A stretch of 64,000 nt of DNA from Apostichopus japonicus (Eukaryota > Echinodermata > Holothuroidea > Aspidochirotida > Stichopodidae), in NCBI RefSeq assembly GCF_037975245.1, contig NC_092566.1:13263001-13327000 (forward strand), written 5' to 3'. This document shows positions 44,721-57,115 of the stretch, one piece after another. A program made the translations under genes and the position numbers. Each line of letters opens with the position of its first letter. Positions within the stretch are counted from its first letter, which is position 1. The notes under the pieces were generated by a model. That model was not told the origin of the DNA, made no database searches, and worked only from the letters and a program-made list of their open reading frames with translations.

Positions 44721-44729
44721 TTAAAGTGA

Positions 44730-46460
44730 AAGATTTCCCTTGCATACTCACATATAGTTTGCCAGCAGTTCCTCCCTATCCACACATAAAGATGTGGAAA
44801 TACATTTGTTAAGCTCCTTTAAGTCTCTAAGTTAGAGCAACATGGGAGATTTTGTTCAATTCCCCCACTTTTGAGAAGTTAATGACATTAGTTAAACACA
44901 ATCTATAATTAAACATTCTAATTAAACATTTCTAATTAAACAGATGGGACCTCTTCCCTAGACAGGGAAAGTTCTCTTTCACTTGTGATTGGCATTTGGG
45001 AGTAACATACTCAATAATAGTATTATTCTGAGGATTTGCTCTTATTCCACCAATTTCATAAGTTTAATAGCGCCCCCTTCTACATCCAACATTACCCAGG
45101 CTTTGGTCAGGTCTGACTTTGTTGTTTGATTCAGGTCTCAACCCTGATTGTCTTGTAAGTACCGATGCAATTCATTTCTTGTGATTGAACTATCTTGTAA
45201 AGTTACTACTTTACTGATAATTCTGTACTCTTTGACAAATAGTAGTGAATAAATTGAAAAATAAATCAACTTCACTTTTTAAAGGTCTTTCTTTGAAGAG
45301 ATGAAAGTATATTTTTAATAGCTAATCATAAAAAAATCAACTCTCGAACAAGATCACCTAACCTTGGTATACCAGGAAATTATCCCTATATACAAGAATA
45401 TCCTGTTCAATTGTAACCAAGTACTCCAAGGAAATGTTTATTGCACACTTAACATCCTCAATTAAAGTTATTGCATTTCACTAGCACACTACATCATTGG
45501 CTTTTATTCAGTATTCTATTGCTTTTGCATATAAATGGATATAACATGTATGTAACTTTCAGAACTTCCAAGGTAACCTTAGCTTAGGCAATGGCAGGAA
45601 AGTTTCTTCTTAAGACTTTGAAATGGACTATACTTCTCAAACTGTGTCGTAACTTCAAATACACCAAGAATGCAGTAGGTGAAGCTTCAACGTCTCTTTT
45701 TTTTTGTGTTTTAGAATCAATTCATAATGAATTTGTAATAATTAATTACTAATTAAAAAAAATTGATCTCCCAAAACTATATCAGGTACAATTTGGGAAT
45801 CACTTTCTTCAGTGATTATGAAAGATTAATGATTCCAATGTTCAATTAACACTTGAAACAAATTAATGAAGACAGCACAAAAGTTTTTTATGTTTGACAT
45901 TTTATTCTCTGATTATTTACAAAATATTCTCTGGAATGATATCAATTTACAAAAGCATATTTACAACATTGAAAAATCATTAGTAGTCTCACCTTATTAT
46001 TGAAATATGAAACCTTGAAATGGACAGTCTATTGGAGAGGAAGGCTTCTGGAAGCTACATTAAGTCATCTAGCAGACAAACTCATGCACCATTTACTTAA
46101 ATGCCCTTGATCAGGAATAAAAGTTGACACCTTGATAGCATTTTAAAATAGATTGATAAAAACATTTGGTTCAATAAACTATTGAACATATTCCCTATTT
46201 TTGGACTGCTAAGGTCATGACTAAATTAAACTATACGAACTGTTCGAGATGCAGCTGAATGGATTAATTATTAAACTAAAGTTCATTTGTGAATTTCCTT
46301 CATTCAAATTTGTTCCTCCCAACTCCAAAACCAACATATTGTCTGCATGTTACTTGTAAACAACCTCAGGCATATCATTAAATTCTTGGTATGGTTGGAA
46401 ATAAAGTGAAGCATTTTACAAACTTTTAAAGTTTGAAAAAAAGGAGTTGAAGTGGATAAC
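44730..46460. other. Intergenic / 3' flank of STPG2, nothing recognised
   Basis: AT-rich, no exon or repeat terminus noted. Confidence 0.5.
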
Positions 46461-46464
46461 TATT

Positions 46465-46530
46465 TGTTCTGCATGCAGCAAGCATCTGTTCTGCATGCAG
46501 CAAGCATCTGTTCTGCATGCAGCAAGCATC
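46465..46530. repeat. 22-bp tandem repeat, three copies
   Basis: TGTTCTGCATGCAGCAAGCA plus TC, starting at 46465, 46487 and 46509; each unit contains the palindrome TGCATGCA. Confidence 0.95.
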
Positions 46531-47481
46531 TCTAAGCATGAGACATTTATGAAGCCACTCGGTTAAAAGATTTTAATGGCAACATGCCATCTTTTTGCTC
46601 AATTTTTTTTTGTAGGTTTGTATTTTTGTTAAGAGAAGTATAAAAGAATAATAGAGCTTGAACTATTTCAGCTCTACAACAAATATCTATGGTATAACCT
46701 GCTTCTGGTCTAGAATGTGAAGTCACAAATGCACCCATCAAAATGGAAGAAAGTGGATCGACAAATATTGTCATACTACAATTAAGCATGACTTTCTGGA
46801 AACTCAGTTTGTGCTTAATGGACAGTTTTGCATGGTTTTTTTTCAACAACTTTGGGTAATTTATGATGATGAAAAACAAAACAAAACTCAAAACAGATAC
46901 TTTGCATGGCATGTAAGGTTTCATCTCAAGTAAAGGAAGCAACAGGACCAATTTTGAAAAATGTCTAAATTGCTAATATGCAAAAAATAGCTTGGACAAC
47001 AACATTTTTCAATTTGAATTGTAATAATTATTTTACCTTTTTACATTAAATATGTTCATTTGGTGTAAAATTTGAGGACCTTGAATAACACTTGGTGGGG
47101 CTTGATAGAGTTGTCCATCACAAGCAACCTGCTGCTTTAAAACTGATGGGATGAGTTATCTGAGGCAAGTCCTTGAAGTGACTGATAGTGTAATAACTGG
47201 ATCCAGTATCTTATTTACTGCTTGTATTTATGAAAACTTTTCTCCAAACAAACATCTCTGAAAGCTACTTTGCATTAGTTTTTGACACTGTGAATATCAA
47301 TGTATCATACCACATAGCTTTGTGTTAAAGATAATTCTTTGTTGATAGCAAATTTACTGTGACAAAGTAGCCATCTTCTTTTGTGGAGATGAAATGATAG
47401 AAAAAGAAAACATGGACATAACTGGCATTCTTTGTTGCTGAATATTGTTAGACACGGACACAGACACCAGAAATCTCTCTT

Positions 47482-47613
47482 TCATACTCCTAACATAAAC
47501 GCTTGTTTACTATGCGTAGTTCCTTTGGTCATTTCCATTCTCGTCGCCACTGGGTTGTTCAAAGTTGCATTAAAAGTTCCCTTTAGTACAGTGTCTTGCA
47601 GCAGAGGGCTTAA
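47482..47613 (-). CDS. STPG2: STPG2 terminal coding exon 10 (residues 539-581)
   Basis: LSPLLQDTVLKGTFNATLNN through HSKQAFMLGV and TGA at 47482-47484. Acceptor CCAACAG. The segment is in frame with exon 9 and has the conserved family C-terminal form. Confidence 0.9.
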   Translation of the reverse strand, partial: LSPLLQDTVLKGTFNATLNNPVATRMEMTKGTTHSKQAFMLGV

Positions 47614-50600
47614 CTGTTGGTGAGAGAGAGAGAGAAAGAAAGGAAAATTTATTTTTAATCTGCAATGAATTGATGATGGATTATTTTATGAACAATAGTG
47701 TCACATACAAAACTCAATCCCTATAGCAAAGTCTTAGACAAAAAAATTAAAACAAATAAAACAACCTGGTAAAATGAATGCCACTAGTTCCTTCTTGATT
47801 CTCAAAGTGTCTGAATGAAATCTTAATTCTAAAAGTAATGAATCAGCAGCATTACTGAAACAAAAACATTTCTTTTTCCATATTTTAGTTTTGTTTGTTA
47901 TAGGGACTAAGTACTGTACTTATAAAAAAAAAGTGTGATGTTATCAATATCCCTTACTTTGAAATTAACTATAATTCGATTCGGTCAAACATTGCTTAAG
48001 AATTGCTACCAAGTTTCATAATAAAATCATTAAAAGTAACCATATTTCAAAGTGTATGCAAATACATCAAATACCAAACCAATTTGGTTTTGCTTTAAAA
48101 CATTTGAGGTTACCTCATACGATCCTGGTCCAGGGTCTTCATTCTTCAGAGTCTTAAATCGTGTATCTCTTGTCACCATTAAACCAAGCTTCACTCCAGT
48201 CTTGGATGGAGGGTTGTAAGTTCCAGGACCTGAGGAGGGGCACAGAGAGATTACAATTATAAAATTATCACTAACCAATCAATAACTTTCCTATAAATTT
48301 AAACAAAGTATTCCTACTTGGTCAAGGCAATGAGACTCAGTTTTTTTCTCCTGCGTTCATTTGTTATGATTGAATTTTGTTAAAAGATAACTTCCCAATA
48401 TACAGATGGCACACTGCATCATTGCAAAAGCTTTCATGAACTGTATCTGTCAGTATTTCTATAATACTTATAGTGTATACTCACTGTGATGGACATATTA
48501 TCACTTTCTTACATTATTTGTACTCTTTGCTATTTTGTACTTTTTTGTACAATCTTTGTACACATTTTGCTTTTGTACAAGTTGAAAGGGTACTTGTGTA
48601 TGTAGACTCCAAACAAAACTTGTCATCAGTTTAGAATTGTACTCTAGAACATTTTTACGTACAAAGAATTTCAGAAGTTGAGCAGATGATAGCAGAAGTT
48701 GATTAAACTCTACAGATCAGGTTCATGTTATCATCTATGAAGGATTGTCTCAGATATGTAATATTTAGTTTAAGATAAACTTCACTTGCTAAAATGTTGC
48801 AACAGAATATGTTTAGTTTATAAAGCCATTAGCTACATATACTCTTTGAGTATACTTTCTTAGTTCAATCAAACCTGGAACATTTCTCAAATGATTGTAT
48901 TTTGACAAAGATAGTCAGATCAAAGCCATATTTTTTGCTTCAGAAACCTACCTGGGTTTTTTCCATCTGGTTTCTCAAGGATGATATCCCTTGGCTGAGC
49001 AAACCTTGTAGATGAAGATAAGAAGGACCCTTGATTTCTCTTTGCATGATGTGACCTCGGTAAAGCAGGTGCCTTCTTCCCCTGGCTTTGATCAAATGAA
49101 TGTGTGACTTCATATGATCCTGGTGGCGGATTGTCCTATTGGGTAACATGAAAAATATGTATATTTATATATATATATATCACATCATCATCGTCATGTT
49201 GGATAAATGCCAATGCAACAATGATTATCCACTGCAACAAAGAAAACCAAGAAAGTTGCAAAAAAAAATATACAATTCCCAGTCAAAGGTGGGATGAAGA
49301 ACAAAAGAAGGAAAAGGCAATTTTCTGTAGCAGAAAGGAGGAATGACGGAGACACATTTCAAAAGATAGAAACAGTGTGATAGTGCCTGGGTATACTAAG
49401 CAATACATCAAGTATGCTTGGGGTTTAATCGCACTGCGACATAGATTGGCCAGAAAAGTGGTTATTTAAAGTTAGCAAACCCAAACTCCAAAGGACACAA
49501 AAAGTGCCCAAATGTTGTCAACTCTGAATCTAAAGGGTTTTTAATGACTTATGCTTTACATTACAATGAAACTGACATGTAACAGGGGCAGTGTAAGATA
49601 CTTTAGATACAAGAACAGCATCTATAACTTACACGAATCACTGGCGGTGGTGCTAAGAGTCGGTCTGACTGGGAAGCAAAGTTGGCAGTTTTGTTGTTTG
49701 CGTAGCGGCTATAGGTTGGTTTGTCCTTGACTTGGTACTGAGCTGGACCTGGTAATGATGATTCTTGTAGCTTCAAGATTGGCTTTATTCTAACCGACGT
49801 GGAGCCGAAGGCACCTCTTCTAGTACTCTCTACATAGGCTCTCCTCAATGAATCTTGTGCTACACCAGAGAAGCTGTAGGCACCGGGTCCTGTCAATCAT
49901 AAAAGTGAACATACATTGCCAAGTGTGCACATTGATAGTGTACTACAAACCAGATATGAAGCATATTGCAAGATTTTCATTTCATTTTTCATTCCAGAAT
50001 AAATACAAAATTTATAAAGAGGAGTCATTAAGTATGTTAACAGGAAGAATAACTAATACAAATGGAAAAGGAAAAAAAGTTAAGATGATAGGATATCATA
50101 TAAATACATCTACACAAACAAAAGTTAACACATAAATTGATTATGATTGACAATGTTATGACAAAACAAAATATTATGATGAAATAATTACTATGATGTG
50201 AAACTTAAATGCTGACAATGTGAAGTTTACATGCATTACATTATTTAAATTGCATTGTGGCTCAATTCTCTCTTTAGAAATTAAAGTAACTAAGGTCAAT
50301 ATCATTTCATATCAAAAGTACGATACCAGAAATGATGTAATCATATTTAGATTCTTTGTCGGTTTCAATTTTCTTTGGTGTCTTTTTTCCTTTCATCTAT
50401 TAGAAAACATTAAGCGGTTACAAACACAGCCAGTCGGTGAGTTGACATATTCTATAGATCAACAGCTGTTGTTTCTAAATATATGACTGGCTGCTAACTC
50501 ACCGTGTCTCTCAGAACTTACAGTATGTGAAGGATAAAACAACAATATTAAAAATAGATAAATCAAATAAACACCTGGTGTTTTTTGTATTCTTGGTTGG

Positions 50601-53600
50601 GGTTGAAATCTGACAGCTGTTGTTCCAAACGGACTTCTCTTTAAACCTCTTATCTTCTTAAGAGCCTCTAAAGCATGCCTTGGATCATTGTATGAACCAG
50701 GAGAAGGGGTCTCTGATTTAAGTAACGTAAATCTCTGTTACAAGGAAAGAAAAACATAGTCTAGCATAAAAATCAGGTGAAAAATGATCAGAAAACACAA
50801 GACATGGTCGATCAGTCACAAACATTTAACATGAAGCTAAACATTGTATTCATTGAAGCATCCATACATGTCTCTGTTTTCTCTTAGTGTATAAATATCT
50901 CAGGACAGAATCTGGGGAATAGATCATTTTTGAAAAAAAGCAAAGATGGTATTATTGCCTACAGCAAAGATTTGACCCAGTGAACAGAGGAATATAAGTC
51001 CTGGTAATGAGGTAAGCCAGCCATCCATTGGGTATTCCTTAGTTGTTATAGCAACAGTGGTGATTAACAGTAGACAAATGAGGAATTAGTAAGTACTTAA
51101 AATAGAGAAACTCTCTCTATCTCTCTCTCACTTACCTTTGCTTGTGACATAAATGGAGGGTGTTCTACTTCTAGACCTTCTGTGTTGTATGCTTGCGGGG
51201 TCTTATCAAACTGGCTGCTGATTTCATACTTCCCGGGTCCTGGCACAGCCTTGGGAGAGGAAAAGAGTAAGCGCATGAAGTTAAAAAGCAAGTCAAATAC
51301 AAACATGTTAGTAAGACATAATTAATCCATTAGCACTACCTGTAAATAGTAATTAATCCATTAACACTACCTGTTAATGATAACATCCATTCATGCTAGT
51401 AACATAACCTTTAATAAGGTACATGTGTTAATTCATTATATTCCCTAACAATGACACCTATACAGACATTATTTCATACTCTGTATGCTACAATCGAAAA
51501 TTAGACATTGGAATACATGTTATGTGTTGTTTTATTCAACAAGTGACATTAACAGCAAACCAACCATTTACTTCAAGGCATGTAGAAGACAGCACATTTA
51601 TTTTATGGCAAGCTTTAAAATTGACATGACTTCAATGAAACTTCCAAACTGCATCTTAGCAACAAATGTTTTACCTTCTTTTCTTGACTCTTGGCAATTT
51701 CTTCATGGTACCGTGGTATCTTTGACTCAAATGGTCTAGTTCCTGTTGCTGGGATGTTTAAATTTTCATACTGAGTGTCCAATTCCCTGAATGCATCATA
51801 TTCACCGGGTCCAGGGCCTCCTTGTCCTGAGAAATCCATTCGGGCAGCTGTCATGCTCCCAAAATGAACTCCTTTGTATTTTGCAGATGTTTTAGTTTCG
51901 TGCTAAGAAATGAAAAAAGTAATAAAAAGCATAAGCGTTGTTAGTTTGGGGCAAGACAAACATTGCTTCGTCATTGCCTAGTTTTGTTAAAGGTGGTGGA
52001 TAAACATATGCACAGGTGTAGGCCTAATGCAGTTTATATGATGAAGCTTTTACTGGTCCTATCATATGGATGGATTGTTATGATAGTCAACATATCCTAC
52101 GGAGGATGATAATTTTCAACCAGCCGGTTGGGTTTCACATCTCAAATGGTAAAAAACATTGTCAAAAACAATTGATAATCAAGTAACTAGCGCAAAGTTC
52201 CCTGCAGATACTGTGAATTTCCCTTTCTCTCCAAAACTGGAACAATTCACAGATAATTAGCCTAATCACATGCTGACACTAACAAATACCCAGGCTAGAC
52301 CAGGCCAATATGACAACTTTTAAGGCTCTAGCAGTCAACGTTTGTTATTTGCTTTGAAAATAAATGGAACATTTCTTTGTGACACAAAATGTAAAATATA
52401 AAACAATACTTTCAAAATGTTTGTGCAAAGTTTTGGTACTCATATGAAGTATATTTGCATGGCAGGAGATACTATATTATGTACACAAATATTTATAGTT
52501 TATATCTAATTTTTTATTTGTAAAGAAGATAAACAGAGTTCCATTATAAAATGATGTTATTCTACATCATCTCAAATTGTCATACTACTGACATTAAATT
52601 CCCTGGATTTCTTAAAAATTTATGATTTAACCGTACACTTGGGAAGTTTTTTCTGTTGCTTCAAATACAGTTTACATTAGTTCTTCTGACAATGAAAGAG
52701 TTGTATTTACCTGATTGACATCGTAAAATGCTGGACCTAGACTGTTGTCTCTAGCCGGGGCCTCCTGTTTCCTCAATGTACCATCTTCATGCTCTTCATA
52801 ACCATATGCTTGTCCAGGTGTTGGTATTGATGGTGCCAAGGGCTTCCGTGAGTATTTAATTCTACTGGTGATGAGCTGTGAGGATGCCAAGAAAAAAATA
52901 TTAATTAAATGGTAAAACTACATAGTTTGAAACTCTTCTTATTAAGGCATTCATTGCTTGAAACAGTCAAATTGAGGTTGGTCAAACCTGTGATACAATT
53001 ATTTATATATATACTCCTTCATACTGAATTAAAATTACAAATATTCAGCAAGTTTATGTTATTAACATATTTTCTTTATTTCTCTCTTTTCTTCTGTCGT
53101 AAGCAAGGGAATCTTTCAATGAATATTCATGACTTCAAATAAAAGAAACCTTTAGGTCAGGGTCATTGTATCACTGTATCTCAACTGAACTGAACTCTTT
53201 TAGTTTTCTGTACCTCAACTCTACATTCTGATTCAACAGCTCTTCAGAAGAAAAGGTCAATGAAAAATCTTTTTCCTTTCTTTTTCCTTTTTAATGACTT
53301 TATATGAGTGTGCAAGACCTAGTGCCATATATTAAATCTAGAACTCTGTGCCACTCAAACCTCTACTGTTATACTCTTCATTTAGCAATTATCTTACAAG
53401 CAACCAAATAATGAACTGATTCAGGCTTCCCTACAGTCTTTGTGATCATGTGACTTCTGCCCCTATGTTGTAACACTGGTATAGAACAAGAACAATCATA
53501 AACAGGGCTATTTTTTGCCCATTGCTGTAATCTTTCCCACTCTTAAAAAGTTCCTTCAAGGCTAACTTAGAAACTAGTTTCTCTCTTTCATTTTTATTTT

Positions 53601-54402
53601 GTGATTTCCAATTTATGTTGTTTTCCAATTCTTATTTTTTGACTTTGGAATTACTAGATTTCCTTACAGTTTATTCTGGAACTAACTGATCATACAAAAT
53701 GATACAAACAAAAATGTGCTGCCATATTTGTCTATATATATCAAAGTAATTGTTTGTACACCATGACTTTGTTTTAAAGAAGTCAAGAGAAAACATTTGC
53801 ATACCACTCCATTGTCCCCTTTTTTCAAATCCTCTTCTGGTAGGAGTCCAGTCTTCTTAATCCAATCACTCTGTTTTGAGAGATTGTAAGTTCCCGGTCC
53901 AGGTGTCTTTGATGAGACCGGATCAAACCGTTTACTTTTGTTGGCCAACGATTTACCGCCAACTACTCTGTCTTGAGGGTTCAGAGGGTCATACTGTCCT
54001 GGACCTGGTGCTGCTATAACACTATCTTGAACGGTAAGAAAGGTCTCTCTAGGATTCATTGATGAGAACGGAGCATATCCATCTGAAGGCAAAGATGGAA
54101 AAAATAATTAATAAATAAAATACTGGGAGGTGAAGCATAGGTATATAATAGGTTGCAAATTTAAGCTCTTGTGAAAGTCAATAAAAAGCCTTCCTGTTTG
54201 ATCTCAAATACACAGATATCACTCTACTAAAATCACACTGAATATTCAGTTCCCAACTTCCCACAAGGTATCTGTTGGAGTATACTGTACCTGCTTTGAT
54301 CCTGGTATGTGGAACGGCTACAGCATCATATGTTCCAGGTCCTACACCAGCTCCTGTGCTTTCAATTCCTGTAGTTAGAACTCTGGGAGCACGATCATAC
54401 AT
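47482..54402 (-). CDS. STPG2: Sperm-tail PG-rich repeat-containing protein 2 (STPG2)
   Basis: STPG2-type protein. PG-rich (SHIPPO-like) repeat proteins are associated with the sperm flagellum and axonemal microtubules. Ten coding exons on the minus strand (54291-54402, 53805-54082, 52711-52875, 51675-51902, 51136-51249, 50575-50734, 49633-49889, 48952-49135, 48114-48229, 47482-47613) join in frame to 1746 nt, 581 aa. The start MYDRAPRVL and the following VGPGTYDA and YAPFSS segments resemble the human STPG2 N-terminus as I recall it. About 13 PG repeats of the form PGPGxY are visible (for example APGPGQY, TPGPGTY, GPGPGEY, VPGPGKY, TPGPGAY, NPGPGTY, DPGPGSY), some degenerate (TPSPGSY, LPGPAQY, NPPPGSY, LGPAFY). 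The C-terminus contains KGTFNATLNNP, typical of the family. The human protein is about 459 aa, so this one is longer. Gene convergent with RASSF. Confidence 0.92.
48114..48229 (-). CDS. STPG2: STPG2 coding exon 9 (residues 500-538)
   Basis: GPGTYNPPSKTGVKLGLM, then DPGPGSYE. Acceptor CCTCAG, donor GTAACC, phase 0 out. Confidence 0.93.
48952..49135 (-). CDS. STPG2: STPG2 coding exon 8 (residues 439-499)
   Basis: DNPPPGSYEVTHSFDQSQ, GSFLSSSTRFAQPRD and KPDGKNP-G; again the intron splits a PGPG motif at phase 1. Confidence 0.93.
49633..49889 (-). CDS. STPG2: STPG2 coding exon 7 (residues 353-438)
   Basis: Completes TPGPGAYSF, then RGAFGSTSVRIKPILK, repeat LPGPAQYQV and NKTANFASQSDRL. Phase 1 in, 0 out. 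Confidence 0.94.
50575..50734 (-). CDS. STPG2: STPG2 coding exon 6 (residues 300-352)
   Basis: RFTLLKSETPSPGSYNDPRH, then KRSPFGTTAVRFQP. Ends in KTP-G with phase 1, so the intron splits the next PGPG motif. Donor GTGTTT is weak. Confidence 0.9.
51136..51249 (-). CDS. STPG2: STPG2 coding exon 5 (residues 262-299)
   Basis: AVPGPGKYEISSQFDKTPQA to HPPFMSQAK, one full repeat unit in one exon. Phase 0 both sides, donor GTAAGT. Confidence 0.94.
51675..51902 (-). CDS. STPG2: STPG2 coding exon 4 (residues 186-261)
   Basis: HETKTSAKYKGVHFGSMTAA, repeat GPGPGEYDAF, then ATGTRPFESKIPRY. Phase 0 both sides. Confidence 0.94.
52711..52875 (-). CDS. STPG2: STPG2 coding exon 3 (residues 131-185)
   Basis: LITSRIKYSRKPLAPSIP, degenerate repeat TPGQAYGY and second degenerate LGPAFYDV. 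Phase 0 both sides; acceptor CTCACAG, donor GTAAAT. Confidence 0.9.
53805..54082 (-). CDS. STPG2: STPG2 coding exon 2 (residues 38-130)
   Basis: Contains DGYAPFSSMNPRETF, then repeats APGPGQYDPL and TPGPGTYNLS. Acceptor CTTCAG, donor GTATGC, phase 0 out. Confidence 0.94.
54291..54402 (-). CDS. STPG2: STPG2 coding exon 1 (residues 1-37)
   Basis: ATG at 54400-54402 opens MYDRAPRVLTTGIESTGAG and the first repeat VGPGTYDA. Donor GTACAG, phase 1 out. Upstream TTTTTTAG could be the acceptor of this exon, implying a separate 5'-UTR exon. Confidence 0.92.
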
Positions 54403-54409
54403 CTTGATT

Positions 54410-56455
54410 TGATTATTGGAGCAAGTAAGTTTGTTCTAAAAAATGTAAGTTTTAGTAGCCAAAGTGAACTTTGAAATTGCAAGGCTTGTAAAACAAAAAC
54501 ACAGTAAAGATTTCTGAATAGACTTCCTGACCAAGTAGTCTGGATTGTTGAGATTCTTCTTTTCAGAGTAAGTGATCTGCAAAACAAGCAAGAAAATAAT
54601 GAAACTGAATAAGACATTTGGGTTTGCATAATTTATAAACTGGAATAGTATTAAAATATTCAAAACTTGTGCATAATAAGGGGTAGGATTGATCTGCCTT
54701 AATTTCAGAATGCAAGTTTTTACTTGTAGCTCATAAAATGCAAGGTAAAATGGGATATTAAATATGTAAAGGCTACTTTGATGCAATCTTGAAACAAGAG
54801 TTGAATATATTTAGTAACATCATTGTCCATATATAGTGAGACTAAATTCAATCAATATTAACTATAACCTGAGCCTACAGATAGGTTAAAACTTGCATTT
54901 TAGTGCAACAAGTTATGGAGAGGAACACATGCATCAAGTGTAACATGTTATTGAACAACAATTATGGAATATGTTTCTATGAAAATACTTGACAATTGGA
55001 ATGGTTTTATATAAAGACTCAGTGTACTCATTTTCAGCATTTCTTTTAAGTTGATCGCCATCTTTGTTATGCTTTTTCATTACTAACCAAATGGCCTACT
55101 GGGAGGTACATTATTTGCTTGACTAGGGTTAGGCCTAGTCATCATTCATTTCAAATGACAAATTTTCTAATTTTGCTTTTAAATGCATTAATCTCCCTAG
55201 TCTAATACTACCATGAGAAGGACCTGGATGATAAATTATTATGGACTGAATCCAATTTATTGATTGTTATGTAACATCCCTAGGCTGTATTTTCAAACAG
55301 CTTTAAAGTTAGGCTTGGTAAGTTTGTTAAGACCTAACTAAACTACTGTAGGCTATGCCAAATGTAGTTTGTTATGCCCTATGGAAAGGGGGCAAAGATC
55401 AGTAGAGCACACACTAACATGGTGTTTGTTTCCTTCTATCTCGAGGTTACTACAATTTACAAGTCAACTTATGAATAGTATCCGGGTATGAAACATTTCA
55501 TGTAAAATACAAAATGCTAGTCTAGGCCCATGTCACTAATACTTTCCACAAGCCTACTGTAAGTTTCTTACTAAGTTAGGCTAACCTTTTTGCACAGCCA
55601 TCTTCAGTAAGAGTCCTATTGTAATTTAAGCCAACGCGTAAATATATACATATAATATCCAAATTGTGTGGTCCCGCAGATTTACTTCAACTACCAGCAG
55701 ATGAAAGTCCAAACTGTAGGGCTACTGAAGAAGCGATTTGTGATGATGAAACACTAGGAGAGCCTTTTGCGAACCTTATCGCGAAATCTTATCACGAGCC
55801 CATATAATTTCAGTCCTCACAACACATTTGTGCCTGTAACAACGAGGCGCGGCTTGAGCAGGTGTTTGTCGTTTGGACGTCACTGTGTACAAAACAAGGT
55901 AACCTGGCCACAAGGATTAGTGTAACATCCGTTGCTACGCAACAAGCCCTCGCAATAGGACTAGTTCTGCGAAATTTGACATTGTTAACACGATAACTGT
56001 CAGGTTCCGCTTGGTTGTTAATTAACTCTCTCTCTCTCTCTGTGCCAGAAGTAGCCCATAAGCTATTATTACACATTTCACTGGCTTATGCTTGTAATCG
56101 ACAATTCATAGTTTAATTATTTTTGTATTTGTTTCTCCTACCATTCTACAGTATTGTAGACTACCGTCGAGAAGAAGGCTTATTCGGTGTACTCGAGTAT
56201 ACAGTACCGAACTCGAGTACTGGGTACTCGAACTCGATGAACAGTACTTAAAGATACTCTTAATTACGGTTCTCAGTTTAAACTAGGCCTACCTGGTACT
56301 TGCTCAGGACGAGAAGGTCTACTTAACGAGTAGGCCTACTCAGGCCTATACATAAGATAAACTTGTTTATAAGCTTAACTGACCAGTTACAACAGGATTA
56401 TGAAATGATGTATCTTGGACACTGATATCTTAGGTACTCGAAAGTTGCCTACTCG
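54410..56455. other. 5' flank of STPG2, promoter not resolved
   Basis: A donor-like site (TTA|GTAAGA on the minus strand, exon base 55572) could end a 5'-UTR exon. The 55600-56000 area is CpG-richer and may hold the promoter. No TATA box or coding similarity was recognised. Confidence 0.35.
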
Positions 56456-56456
56456 A

Positions 56457-56457
56457 T

Positions 56458-56511
<54 letters not shown>

Positions 56512-56565
56512 GAAATGCAATATTAATAAAACGGTATTAATCGTTTATAGGTAACCGTACTTCAG

Positions 56566-56642
<77 letters not shown>
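56457..56642. repeat. Two (TA)n microsatellites
   Basis: Pure TA runs at about 56457-56510 and 56569-56642, separated by 58 bp of unique sequence. The second directly abuts the end of the Penelope-like remnant. Confidence 0.97.
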
Positions 56643-56646
56643 GAAT

Positions 56647-56673
56647 TTTCGGTCCCCCTGGGACCTTCGTCAG
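56647..56673 (-). ncRNA. Hammerhead-core-like hairpin at the 3' end of the Penelope-like remnant
   Basis: On the minus strand: CTGACGA, one extra A, stem GGTCCC/GGGACC with loop AGG, then GAAA. This fits the CUGANGA...stem II...GAAA core of hammerhead ribozymes, except for the extra A before stem II. No stem I or III could be assigned. Penelope-like elements are known to carry hammerheads. Confidence 0.4.
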
Positions 56674-57115
56674 CAATACTTGGCAGTCGAATGAAAGTAC
56701 AAAATGTAACACAATGAAAGTATGACGCTAGATAAGTGTAAGTTGCATTGATAGAATTAGAACCAAATAAACCATGACTATACAGGAAGCGGATTAAGAA
56801 GCAAAGAACGGAGTCTTTGTTGAGGCCGGTGATGTGTGACTTAACACGAAAGATCCAATCGATTTCTTTACGTTTACGTTCAGTAGCCGATTTGAAGTTG
56901 GAGGCAATAAAAAGACATTTTAGGGTTTTGAGAGAATGACTCTGAAGATTGCAATGTTCGGAAACTGGGAGACCTGCAAATTATCACGAATAGATTTTTT
57001 TTGTGATTATTAAAACGTAAGCGGAACCGGGAGCCTGTTTCACCTATAATAATTGCCCTCTTTGCAAAGTACACAGTAGAAAATGTAAAGAACATTAATA
57101 GAATCACAAGAGAGG
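56647..57115 (-). mobile_element. Decayed Penelope-like element, 3' end with GIY-YIG endonuclease remnant
   Basis: Penelope-like retroelements carry a C-terminal GIY-YIG endonuclease. Minus-strand frames, broken by at least two frameshifts, show INVLYIFYCVLCKEG, IIGETGSRFRLRFNNHKKNL and ATERKRKEIDWIFRVKSHI followed by TGLNKD. Order and spacing match the family (CxxxxVxYxxxC..C, GETG..R.R...H, ER...W, GLN). The coding part ends near 56810; the tail ends in CTGACGAAGGTCCC and GGGACCGAAAATTC at the TA microsatellite. No reverse transcriptase was found upstream, so it is 5'-truncated. Confidence 0.8.

Noticed and set aside
46547-46951. 134-codon minus-strand frame downstream of STPG2
   Set aside because: STPG2 already ends in a well-supported exon at 47482; this frame has no recognisable family and lies in AT-rich sequence.
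54436-54786. Minus-strand frame containing ITYSEKKNLNNPDYLVRK just upstream of STPG2
   Set aside because: It has an acceptor-like TTTTGCAG and could be an upstream exon, but no good donor follows and the conserved STPG2 start is MYDRAPR downstream. Left uncalled.
55810-56076. 88-codon minus-strand frame near the STPG2 promoter area
   Set aside because: Contains a CT microsatellite-derived RERE segment and nothing recognisable; no splice link to STPG2 was found.
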